Shown: positions 55,101 to 64,000 of the stretch, piece by piece | Numbering within the stretch: position 1 is the first letter of the stretch | Layout: each line of letters begins with the position of its first letter | Assembly: GCA_030867875.1 (NCBI GenBank) | Contig: JAOWCC010001589.1 | Span: 78,949,537 to 79,013,536 of the forward strand | Source: Actinernus sp. WN-2022 | Lineage: Eukaryota; Cnidaria; Anthozoa; Actiniaria; Actinernidae | DNA length: 64,000 bases | Reading direction: 5' to 3' | Translations under genes and position numbers: made by a program | The notes under the pieces: generated by a model | Seen by the model: the letters and a program-made list of their open reading frames with translations, nothing else | Told to the model about the DNA's origin: nothing | Databases searched by the model: none

Positions 55101-57869
55101 GCTGTTCACTTACTTTGAAGTCAATGATTTTAGAGCTATAGTCACTAAATTAAGCTTTTTAAATAATGCTTCTTCAATGGTCCTGTGAACTAATTCAAAC
55201 CCTACCCCTACATTTAAAAACACCCTAACCGTCAACAATGGGTGCTCACTAATTTAGGGTTTTTAGAGCTAAGTTGCAATGTAGAAATGTAATACTTTAA
55301 ATTCTTCAATAGTCATACATGTACAAACCCTAACCCTACATTTAAAAGACCCTAAAATGACCTAGGTCATTTTAAAAATAACCTAGGTTGTTTAAAAATG
55401 ACCTAGGTTATTTATATTTTAAAAATAACCTAGGTTATTTAAAAATGACCTAGGTTGTTTAAAAATGACCTGAATTGAGAAACAACCTACAACATATACA
55501 TGTACATTGTATACAATGTATATTACCATAATCAATGACTGCTTGTATCTTATTGTCAGTAGCAGAGTAGAGCACTGAGTTTGTGTCACAGCAATGACTT
55601 ATGGCATGGTTACTGTATAGCATGCCATAACATTGAAATGGTTTCTCTATTGTTTTTCTTCTTCTGATCCAATCACATTACAGAGTTATGGAAGAGTAAG
55701 TTGCAGTCTATGGACTCGTGTAGAATCTGCTCTATCATAGAGAACATGTGTGCATTAGTTCTACACCATTAAGGTAAAAATCCTCAGATTTCTCATTACA
55801 GATTTCTTTTTCTTTTGGAAATAGTTGTATACATTCAGGTAACAGCTTACCAGGCACATGAGGAATAACTGTGTACTGCTTCTGTATATTGGAAATGATT
55901 TCTGTAGTGGTCTGTGGCAGAGGGTGCTGACTATGATACACCTGGTCAACCATGGAATACAGGACTTGCCGCTGCATCTCCAGTGCACCAAACATGTTCC
56001 TGGACTGACATAGCTTAGTAATCATCTCTTCTGGCAGTGAATGGCCTGTTCGAAAATGTTTAGCAAACTTTGATAACACTCTTGGATCCCAGGCAAAGTA
56101 CTCCATCAACACAGAAGGCACTTCAGCAAAGTCTGTTGAGCATCTAGTTCCAGTGACATGCTGGTACCTTGTTCGAGCCAGCATGGAGTGCATCGCATGA
56201 CCCATCTCATGAAATAGATTTTCTACCATGCCATGTGTTAAGAGAGATGGCCCAGATGGGGAGGGGGGAGGAAAGTTACAGATGACAGCAACTATGGGTA
56301 GTTGGTATGAACCATCATTGAGTGTCCGGCCCCCTAAAGGAGAATGTTCATGTTTAGTAAGTGTCATCATAGCCTGATTTTCAGATGATCTGATTTCATT
56401 GTGGAGTGAATAACATTGGATCATCTGAAAACTGTCAACAATGTGTGCTCGCTAATTTGTTTGAGTTTGTTTTGACCGGGTCAAATTGACCTAGTTTGAA
56501 TTGACTGGATCAAATTGAACTAGTTTGTTTTAAGTATTGTATACTTACCTCTGATAGTAAAATGAGAATCCTGCTGTAACTTGCAAGGTCTTGCCAAGAA
56601 GTCACAGTAGATGAAACCTAGAACACCTTCTGTCTCATGCACAACCCCCAACTTCTGCACTTCAGGTGCCCACAATTCCCCAGGGGAAGGATCCTCAGGC
56701 TCAAGACTTATGCCGTAGAGATTCTGAAATAGGAAATTTAACCCCTCCATACACAAACCAAGGGGGAAGTATGCTGCTAGGGAAGATGCATTCAGTTTGA
56801 GAGACTGCATTTTTGCAAGACCTGAATAATACTGCAAGTCCCATGGCATGATCTTACTTTCCTTTCTTCCACTGTCAACTCTTTTCATGTTTTCCAAAAT
56901 TCCAAGCTCCTTCTTGGCAGGTTTTTCAAGCATCTTTGATGTAAGTTTCAAAAAGTCTAAAACATTTTCTGGAGTTTTTACCATAGTACCCCGAAGGGCA
57001 CGGTGTGCAAAAGTTGGAAAGTCAACAAGGTTAGCCAGTTGGTTCCTAGCTGAGAGCAGTAAATCAAGGTGATGTATTTGGGACTCAATTGGATGCAAAT
57101 GAGCTCTGAATGCCAAAGCTCTTAGTTCTTCATTTGGGGATTCCAAATACATTGTATCAATGGCGACATTATCACCACTGTTTGGAAATGAATTGTTTAT
57201 CCTATCTGGGCAGTCACGCTTTGGTAGTAGAACAGGCATGTTGGCGCCTTGTGCAAACTGTGCACCCAAAACAAGTATAGCCTCTTGAAGCTCAACAAAC
57301 TGCTTGCACTTTTCCTTGTCCAAGTGAATACCACTTAGCTCAAAGTCAAAGAGGAAAAGCTCAGCAACTTGTTTTGTTTCTTCGTCCATTAAATCTCTGT
57401 TGTTTTCAAGGACGGATTTCAAGGCATTGTATAATGCATAGTTAGTGTTGAGTTCCTCAACAAAGTTACTGATTCCCATAGATGTCTCCTCTGCTGCAAC
57501 TCGAAAACTTTCATCTGGATGGGACATCCTTACAAACTCTGCCAAGTCTGCAGCCCTACACAGGGCATCGGACAGTTCATCAAAGATACCAACAAGTTCT
57601 GGACTAGTGGCAGAGTTTAAAGCATTCTGGACCAGTCTTTCGCCTTCAGTTAAAGCTTGGAGTTTCATTACGTCAAAGCCTGAGCTTTCACTAAGCTCTG
57701 AGAGACCAAAAAGGCCCGTTGGATGAAGGTTGGAGTCTTGTCTCGCGCGTGGATAGTTGAAAGCAGTTGCCAAAGTACTCCATGTATTGACAGTCCTTGC
57801 TCGTTGTCGCCTCAGTAAAAGCCGGCATGTTTGTAATCCAGCCCTTCCACACACTGTTAGAAGTTTCAT
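51836..57869 (-). CDS. MIPEP: Mitochondrial intermediate peptidase
   Basis: Complete minus-strand gene: exons 56549-57869, 55851-56333, 51836-52122 (2091 bases, 696 residues; human protein 713). M3-family zinc metallopeptidase of the mitochondrial matrix that removes an octapeptide from precursors already cut by the processing peptidase. Start ATG 57867 is followed by an Arg-rich, acid-free leader ([15 protein letters not shown]), as expected for matrix import. Catalytic HExxH is in [13 protein letters not shown], with the downstream Glu in FAEVPS. Other conserved blocks: [69 protein letters not shown]. All three splice phases agree (G|GG and G|CC splits). The long second intron (3.7 kb) holds a foldback element. 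No lesion seen. Confidence 0.97.
52241..52654 (-). other. 137-codon ORF in MIPEP intron, status unknown
   Basis: Open frame [20 protein letters not shown]... without a domain I recognise. Its first 20 codons lie in the left arm of a palindrome, which argues for repeat origin. Confidence 0.2.
52587..52748. mobile_element. Palindrome with ~65-bp arms
   Basis: 'aaatcgcacacattttgcca' + 'ttgtctgtactcgtattgat' + 'catagaaatgac' is inverted precisely after a ~35-bp centre. MITE-like, in MIPEP intron 2. Confidence 0.8.
52749..53998. other. MIPEP intron sequence, no feature recognised
   Basis: AT-rich, no exon-like block and no obvious inverted ends. Confidence 0.4.
53999..55500. mobile_element. Foldback element with CCTAGG tandem arms
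   Basis: Outer inverted ends 'atatgttgtaggttgtttct' + 'caattcagg' / 'cctgaattgagaaacaacct' + 'acaacatat'. Left arm has five 22-bp units 'aacaacctaggtcattttaa' (54040-54141); right arm has six looser inverted units. Inside is a family F MITE fragment (54828-55030). Wholly within MIPEP intron 2. Confidence 0.8.
55851..56333 (-). CDS. MIPEP: MIPEP exon 2 (zinc site)
   Basis: 483 bp from [13 protein letters not shown] to ...TVIPHVP, acceptor CTCCTTTAG, donor GTAAGC. Holds HEMGH and the metal-binding Glu. Confidence 0.95.
56549..57869 (-). CDS. MIPEP: MIPEP exon 1
   Basis: 1321 bp, start to ...DSHFTIR, donor GTAAGTAT. Contains transit peptide and the helical N-terminal half without interruption. 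Confidence 0.95.
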
Positions 57870-58076
57870 TGCAGTAAATAATTCAAACTTTTATAGACGT
57901 ACATTTGTAAAGTCAGTAGTTTCCCATCTTCTGATCTTGTCGACTGATTATCGATTCACGAAATGATAAGGATCGGTCGGATCGCTTGTTGATCGATTGA
58001 TTATTGATTGATTATCGACTAATTATCGACTATTGGGAACGAAGGTTGGCCAATATTCGCCATCCAAAACCAAAAG
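57870..58076. promoter_or_regulatory. Shared 207-bp region between divergent MIPEP and DHRS7-like
   Basis: Start codons face away from each other across 207 bp, so both 5' UTRs and promoters must overlap here. The centre (57955-58030) is a run of 'gattgattatcgac' / 'gatcgattgatt' motifs, a small degenerate repeat. No TATA box in either direction that I can see. Confidence 0.7.
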
Positions 58077-58341
58077 ATGTTCTGTCTTTGCCTTATACTA
58101 GGAATCCCCGTGATTTTCTTGATTGCAATTCTCTTTAGTGATTGCGACTTTACGCTCAAGTTCTGGGAAAGGTTCGGGGCAGCTCCTAAAGGCCAGCTGT
58201 ATGGGAGAGTTGGATGGATAACCGGAGCTTCGAGTGGCATAGGTGAACACCTTGCCTACGAGCTGGCAAAGTGTGGATGCAAACTGGTGCTGTCTGCCAG
58301 GAGGAAAGAAGAATTAGAAAGAGTGAAGAAGCAGTGTGGAA
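58077..58341 (+). CDS. DHRS7-like short-chain dehydrogenase, exon 1
   Basis: 88 codons plus one base, then GTAAGT. A hydrophobic N-terminal anchor (LILGIPVIFLIAILF, residues 6-20) is followed by GRVGWITGASSGIGEHLAYE, the TGxxxGxG dinucleotide-binding motif, and LVLSARRKEELERVKKQCG. This arrangement, with the SARR-x-x-ELERVK string, is closest to DHRS7 of the ER-anchored SDR group. The catalytic N-S-Y-K part must lie in later exons; I found none before 64000. Confidence 0.85.
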
Positions 58342-58503
58342 GTAAGTGACGTATTGGTGCAGCTGGGAGGGAAGATTTTAAGAATTTAGAAATTAAGACT
58401 TTTATAATTATACTTCCGCGTACGTACGTGCTTCATTAATTTGTCAATTATATAATCCCGCCTCCCGGCGATCGTGAATGGGTGATGCACAACTCAATCG
58501 GTA

Positions 58504-58950
58504 AAGGTTATGTTACACGAGACGACTTTTAACGACGATTTTTCGTGCAAAAATTGTTGCGCGAAAAGTCAACATAGTGTAACATGGCGCGCTGGACGAT
58601 TTTTAACGCAATCTTCGTTGTGGCAGCATGTTGCAAGTTTTGAATTACCTTCAAAAACCTGCAACATTGTTGCCCGAATTTTGTTGGAGTTGCTTCGTGT
58701 AACACCCTCACCATTGACTTTTCGCGCAACATCGTCCCAGAAACCCGTTTGCTACGCCCACGGAAACGAGGCTACGTCAACAAACAAAGTCTTACTTGGC
58801 AGCTATGTTTCTAAACGAGGGTGTAGGTGCTAGGTAGATGTTGCGCTAACAATCGTCCCATGTAACATACCCATTGTTGTCTCGTGTAACATGCATTAAA
58901 AATCGTTGTGAAAAATCGTCGCGAAAAATCGTCTCGTGTAACATCACCTT
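58504..58950. mobile_element. MITE with 'gttacacgagacga' ends
   Basis: 'aaggttatgttacacgagac' / 'gtctcgtgtaacatcacctt', with inner subrepeats 'gattttt(cg)cgacga' and 'aaaaatcgt'. In intron 1 of the DHRS7-like gene. Confidence 0.8.
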
Positions 58951-58976
58951 AACGATTATAGTGTTTTTTTCAAGTT

Positions 58977-59279
58977 TTAAAGGGGCTGTGTCACGGTAAG
59001 ACTTTACATTCGTTTTTTCGGGCCGGAAAGAGCTATTTCCACCGATTTTGATATGAACTAACGAACCTCTCAGCCATGTACGATGCTTAAAATCAAAGCA
59101 AATATGCAAAAATGACTAACAAACAGTGTATATTGTAAACAGTCTCCAGGGAAAATATTGAAAATCCTTTCGATCAGGCATTGAGGGAGGGAAGTTTAAT
59201 TGTTTGTATCCAATTAACAGCCACTAAACAAGCGATTACTCGGTACATGCGCAGTACCATGACAATTTAGCCCCTTTAA
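58977..59279. mobile_element. MITE family C, most complete copy
   Basis: TTAA at 58977-58980 and 59276-59279; ends 'aggggctgtgtcacggta' / 'taccatgacaatttagcccct'-like. 303 bp. Confidence 0.85.
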
Positions 59280-59730
59280 CATCAAATGATCAACATTACG
59301 CCTAACCACCGGTAACCCCATTTTTTTTAAAGTGGAGCAATGCAGAATACATTAAACATTAATCATTAATAATTCATTTTCTCAAACTTCTAAAAATCTA
59401 CCGCCCAAATAAAAAAAAACTAAACATTTAACGAGTCTAAAAGTAAAATTTATACACCTGGGCCCAGTTGTTCAAAGCCGATTAGCGCTAATCCTGGATA
59501 AAGGCAGCGTTCACACTTGGTGCCCAGGCATGAACAGTACCAATAATTATTATTGGGCACTAATAATAATGTGAACAAGTCTTATGACATAAGTAGGGAG
59601 GTCAGTCCAAAATTTACAGTCATTCAAATCACAAAACAAACAACATAAATGAATGGAACTCGCCCTAATAAGAATTTTGGTGGTAAAAAAATTCAAGATC
59701 AGCCTAGAATAAAAAATATTGGCAAAGTTA
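59280..59730. other. Non-coding with family F fragment
   Basis: 59365-59450 matches one end of MITE family F. No exon of the DHRS7-like gene seen. Confidence 0.4.
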
Positions 59731-60127
59731 TGCACCAGTCATTTGAAATCCCCCACCCAACATGCCCATGAAAACTATTGAAGCTCCCACACCCTGGGGC
59801 ATCAAAATTATGTGAAGTCCCCCATATTGAAATGTTGTAAATCACCTAAGTTGTTCCCATTCCTTGCTTCTATGTAAGCTTGCTTGTATTCAGAATGTAG
59901 AGTCTAGTCTATTAAACTCTATAATTTTACTGCTTGAAGGTTGAACAAGTGTACATGTCAAATTAGCATGAGGTGGAAAAGTGAATCCCCCACTTATATC
60001 CCGAGTCGGTAGGAGAGGGAAGTGATTATGAGCGTTGACCCCACCTCCCGGGAGAATGAAAAATGGTGAATTTGAAGTGAACATCCCCGCAATGCCCTGG
60101 GTGTGGGGATTTCAAATGACTGGTGCA
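59731..60127. mobile_element. MITE with TTA target duplication
   Basis: Inverted ends 'tgcaccagtcatttgaaatc' / 'gatttcaaatgactggtgca', TTA on both sides (59728-59730, 60128-60130). A 3-bp TWA duplication is typical of PIF/Harbinger. Confidence 0.8.
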
Positions 60128-60273
60128 TTATGAATTGAGAGTTTGGGGTATTGTTTGGACAAAGGATCAAATTACAACCATTTAGGGAGTGTTCATTATT
60201 TATGAATGTGATATAAAGTGGTAAGCTGTAGTGCTAAGTGTGCACGCCCTACGAGGGAAAGAGAAAAAATCTC

Positions 60274-60347
60274 TGACCCAAGTGGGACTCGAACCCAACG
60301 ACCTCCAGGTTACATGTCTGGTGCTCTACCAACTGAGCTATCAAGTC
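60274..60347 (-). tRNA. tRNA-like gene, Thr(UGU) by position, likely pseudogene
   Basis: Minus strand, 74 nt. Acceptor GACTTGA/TTGGGTC pairs with wobbles; D arm GCTC..GAGC; A box 'tagctcagttggtag' and B box 'gggttcgagtccc' are good. Anticodon loop CATGTAA gives TGT at 34-36, but position 33 is A instead of T and the loop-closing pair is A-C, so a functional tRNA is doubtful. Confidence 0.55.
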
Positions 60348-60531
60348 AGATGAGTCCAATCGTGGGTATGAGTGCATTATATGGGGTCACGGCGATTATA
60401 TATTTATATATGTAGTTATGATATTGAATCATGTTTGCTGCGTAGCACTAGTACGTGTAAAGAATGTGATATAAAGTGGTAAGCTGTAGTGCTAAGTGTG
60501 CACGCCCTGCAAGGGAAAGAGAAAAAATCTC

Positions 60532-60605
60532 TGACCCAAGTGGGACTCGAACCCAACGACCTCCAGGTTACATGTCTGGCGCTCTACCAACTGAGCTATC
60601 AAGTC
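60532..60605 (-). tRNA. Second copy of the tRNA-like gene
   Basis: Identical to the first except one base after the anticodon arm (gcgctc vs gtgctc on the plus strand). Same A33 and same mismatch; part of the duplicated unit. Confidence 0.55.
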
Positions 60606-61189
60606 AGATGAGTCCAATCGTGGGTATGGGTGCGTTATATGGGGTCACGGCGATTATATACATGTATGTATATGTAGTTATGATATTGAATCATGTTTGC
60701 TGCATAGCACATATTTTTTCTCTTTCCCTCGTAGGGCGTGCACACTTAGCACTACAGCTTACCACTTTATATCACATTCTTTACACTTACTAGTGCTACG
60801 CGGAAAACATGATTCAATATCATAACTACATATTCATTATTTATGGGGGGGTGGTGTTTCATCTGGTTCTCTTGTTAAAACTTTTATAACCCCCCTATAA
60901 ATGAATTAAAACTTAGATGACCCCCTTATGAAATTGCTCAAAACTTTATTGACCCCCCCCCGCCAATAAAGAAAGATAGATGTGCAAGAAAGACTGCAAA
61001 CTGCACATCCTAAATATGATAATTAAAAAAGCCCCTGGGAGGGTCTCTTGACCTAAGTGAAGGAAGAGCATCTGTCTCAGTTGTCAAAATTTACACAGAG
61101 TTGGAAGAGTAGTTGGAAGTAGCTGAATTTTGTTTTTTTTAGACACTATTAAAGGCTTTTTCCATGGAGCGATCACAGAGACCGTATGC

Positions 61190-61795
61190 ACCCGGGGGGG
61201 GGGGGGGGGGGTACTCCTGTTTGTGACGTATTATGTATGTGCCGCAGGGGTGGGTCCGGGTTTTCAGCTCAGTTTGGGCAGGTAGGGTCAGGATTTTGAC
61301 TTGATTTGGGCAGATCAGGGTCAGGATTTGAGTACTGTATATTTTGGGTGCAGTCAGGGTCAGGGTTCAGTATATTTTTTAGGCAGTTAGGGTTCAGTTT
61401 TTTTAGCTACTATGTCAAAAAAAGACATTCTGTTGCTGCATTTTGATCGCCTGCCCACATGCAAGCACTGAGGTTCCCATACATTGTGACGCCGCTAATT
61501 CATACTTCAGTACTTATCTACATTGTATGTACTTCATCTGCTGATTTGTTTACGTCCCAACTTGAAATGTTCCGTATTTTGCATGCAATCCCGGTACGTG
61601 GTATACCGGCTGGGGTAACATATCCGACCGTGTTTTGAAAACAATTTAAAGAAGGGGCAATCAGGTTTTTTTTTCCCAAAAGGGGGCAATCAGGATTTTG
61701 GAGCTCGGATTGGGTCAAACAGGGTCAGGGTTTGAGCCTCTTGGCCTCACATACATACCCATTTTTCATGAAAGTACCCCCCTCTGGAGGTATGC
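61190..61795. mobile_element. G-run element
   Basis: Left end 'cccgggggggggggggggg' + 'gtactcc', right end 'aagtacccccctctgg'; interior repeats 'gggcaggtagggtcagg' / 'agggtcaggattt' several times. Resembles 29484-29776 in build. Confidence 0.5.
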
Positions 61796-62578
61796 ATACT
61801 CCTGATAACATTCAAAATTCTCCTGCAATTTCTTTGTTTTCTAAGGGAGAATTTAGAATGTGATAGTCTGGCACTTATGCCCTTTTTGCACACAGCCCTT
61901 CAAGTAAAAACAAGCTTCACCACCATTCTCGCATGGCACAGCATCCACAGGCAGCCTATGCATGTCAAAAGTATTGATTTGATATATTCTTCCAATATTC
62001 TAGCATCGGTTAGCGACTCCCTGTGAATTTTAATAGCCCACTTTTGATATTTTTTGGCTACGATACTGCATAACCCAGGTCCTGGTTTGAACAATCAGTG
62101 AGATTGATGATCGATGTAAACTGCATGATGTTAATCGATAACAATCAGTCAATTGATAATCAATGAACAATTTATTGATGGTGACGGTTTATGTGATTAT
62201 CAATAATATTGGCGTTTCAATAACTTTTTGGGAAACTGGAGGTCCTGACGTTAGAGGCGGTGGTTTACCTAGTAAACTTTACTCAACACTTAACAAAAAA
62301 AACACAATGATCGTATGAAGTAGCCGGCGGTAAGAAGCAAAGTAACCGGCAGTTTATCGCCGGTAGCCGCCTTCTATTGAAACCCCTATGACTATCAATA
62401 AATTGTTCACCACCTTCAATGCATTCCTGTGTTGACCTCTCTACTTATGGACAAGTCAAATGTTTTGTAGTCTTTATAATTAACATGAAATGGACATTTG
62501 TCATAACCTTTCACAACACAGTTGATTGCCACACTGTCGATCTTTACGTTCTTGTTTTGACATTGTTGTAACTTCAAA
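61796..62578. other. Non-coding
   Basis: 61930-61945 contains 'ccacaggcagcc', like one hAT MITE end, without a partner. 62090-62200 is a run of degenerate 'atcgat/caatcaat' motifs, similar to 57955-58030 and 63710-63850. Confidence 0.4.
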
Positions 62579-63582
62579 CAGGGCTCGAAATAACGGCCGG
62601 TCAACGGTCAATTTTCGGCCAACTTTGGTGCTTGACCAGTCAAATACCGTTTTGAACGGACATGTTGACCGGTCATATAATTATTTGAAAAAAATTGACC
62701 TACAAATCGCAAAGTCATATTGAATTTATATTAGGTCAATGTTCGTCAGGCGTGCAACAATCAGTGAAAAGTATGGCCTGTCATGATTATCAATACCGTC
62801 CTTTTTGTTCACCCGACATCCAAACATGTTCTAATTTAATAATAGTTGCCGAAACGCTAACGTTTGTTAATTTCAACTGTCAGCGAGCCACATAGTTGGA
62901 ATGTAAGGGAACATATTTTTATCGCAGTCCTTGCCGCCAAATGTAATTTCTTAGTTTTTCATGATTGTACTTCGCTACTGCACATATTTGATAAGCATTA
63001 TTTGACATGCCTTCGATATGGTTGGCTAAAGCAGAGTGAGACCGATCAAGGGAAAATGATGCGAGAAATGAAATTCCTGAAAGACCTATTTCGACATGTC
63101 TGACAGTTCAATCACGCTAATTAGTGAACGGCACGCGTCAGAAGAAATCAGTGAACTGAGAACAGTGTAAATGTAGCCATTGTATTAAACTACACAAATG
63201 TTGCACATCAGACCTTGCTCTGTCTATGGATCTCAACACAAGAGTATAGACCAAATGAAACAAAACTAATCAGGCCCCATCAGAAACTTTGACTGTAACA
63301 ACGAAGTTAAGAACACTAAAAGTTGTAACGGCAAATCACTGGAAGTCCACAGCTTTGGCCGCCCATATGGCAAATGATTGGTTGCTGATTAACGAAGACA
63401 AATCAGGAAATGTTAAAAGCTTCAATTGCTCAGTTTGTAAAATGTATAGCGAGAAGCGAGAAACAAACAAACAAAAAATTATTAATCATTTTTGACCGTC
63501 CAAAAATTGGCAATGTCCGGTCAAAAATGTATTTGGCCGGACATCTTGACCGGCGTATGACCGGCCGTTATTTCGAGCCCTG
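62579..63582. mobile_element. hAT-like non-autonomous transposon
   Basis: Inverted ends CAGGGCTCGAAATAACGGCC / GGCCGTTATTTCGAGCCCTG, followed by 'ggtcaa/ttgacc' subrepeats in both arms. CAGGG ends are common in hAT. Flanks share only TCAAA (62574-62578, 63583-63587). Confidence 0.8.
63289..63495 (+). pseudogene. Transposase/ZNF862-like N-terminal remnant in hAT element
   Basis: KVVTANHWKSTALAAHMAND then WLLINEDKSGNVKSFNCSVC, with a C-x2-C, resembles the start of the TTF-type zinc finger in hAT/ZNF862-like proteins of invertebrates. Ends at a stop inside the right inverted arm. Confidence 0.45.
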
Positions 63583-64000
63583 TCAAAGGTGTTTTGGAAA
63601 TCAGGCAAGAGGCACACAATAAGACACAAAACACAATTTATAACCCAAGTAACACATGCCGTGCACAGCAAAATGATTGACAGAAGTAACCAAGTCAAGT
63701 GGACATATCTCTAATCAATATCAATTGATGAGGCCCAGACACTTATATTTATGTGATTATTGATTGGTCATCGATTGGCCAATACCATGCATTCAATACA
63801 ATTAACTAACCGGATATATATCAGTAATTGATATCGATTGATCGATTTCCATTGATTGTTCATGCTGGGCCTGGGTCAAAGCTCCTGGAAAACTTCTTGA
63901 GGCTTCATGGGGTTTCCTCTTGGGTTACCTGGGTGGGGAAGTTGTCCCACAATTTCTGAAATAAAAACACTGCTTTCTTGCCCCAGCAATGTAAAAATGA
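63583..64000. other. Non-coding to window end
   Basis: Contains more degenerate 'atcgattgat' repeats at 63710-63850. No DHRS7-like exon recognised. Confidence 0.4.

Larger units (their letters stand above)
60204..60832. repeat. Duplicated tRNA-containing unit with inverted third part
   Basis: Unit 'gaatgtgatataaagtggta' ... 'gcatcatgttt'-type end occurs in tandem (60204-60463, 60464-60715) with few changes; 60716-60832 repeats its first 60 bp and last 50 bp in inverse orientation. Confidence 0.85.

Noticed and set aside
61900..62094. 64-codon minus-strand ORF (KWAIKIHRESLTDARILEEY)
   Set aside because: Short, no recognised domain, and no splice partner; contains a hAT-end-like 12-mer.

Overview
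The window looks like nuclear DNA of an anthozoan cnidarian, most likely a stony coral. The genes are intron-rich metazoan genes with GT-AG introns. The two well-resolved proteins (an arginase and a mitochondrial intermediate peptidase) are animal-like but not vertebrate. The intergenic space is packed with CR1-like LINEs, tRNA-derived SINEs, short inverted-repeat transposons and minisatellites. No bacterial, viral, rRNA or CRISPR feature was seen. Species cannot be fixed from the sequence alone.

Layout. 1-11.8 kb: no host gene; a 1.2 kb minisatellite, a dead non-LTR reverse transcriptase on the minus strand, and a run of MITEs and foldback elements. 11.8-39.9 kb: one minus-strand arginase-family gene of about 28 kb. 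I could place 11 coding exons by protein similarity and consistent splice phase; one short exon is missing. Its introns hold a hAT-type MITE with an 8-bp target duplication, two CR1-like LINE copies, a 3.6 kb minisatellite whose repeat carries a YY1-like motif, a minisatellite built from a SINE promoter, and a 1.75 kb gene-carrying transposon with a decayed RecQ-type helicase fragment and a LINE nested inside it. 40.2-46.6 kb: foldback and tandem repeats, no convincing gene. 46.6-48.1 kb: a damaged THAP-domain gene whose last exon is split by a 127-bp insertion with a 12-bp target duplication. 49.1-50.5 kb: remnant of a gene resembling the P2X7 C-terminal domain (minus strand). 51.8-57.9 kb: complete mitochondrial intermediate peptidase (minus strand, three coding exons). 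58.1 kb: first coding exon of a DHRS7-like short-chain dehydrogenase on the plus strand, head-to-head with the peptidase across 207 bp. 58.3-64 kb: MITEs, a duplicated tRNA-like unit, and a hAT derivative.

The clearly intact host genes are MIPEP, the visible part of DHRS7 and, with reservations, the arginase. The arginase has Arg where the family has its first manganese-ligand His. Most other long ORFs are chance or belong to transposons. All exon borders are read by eye from splice consensus and homology recalled from known families; no alignment or search was run.
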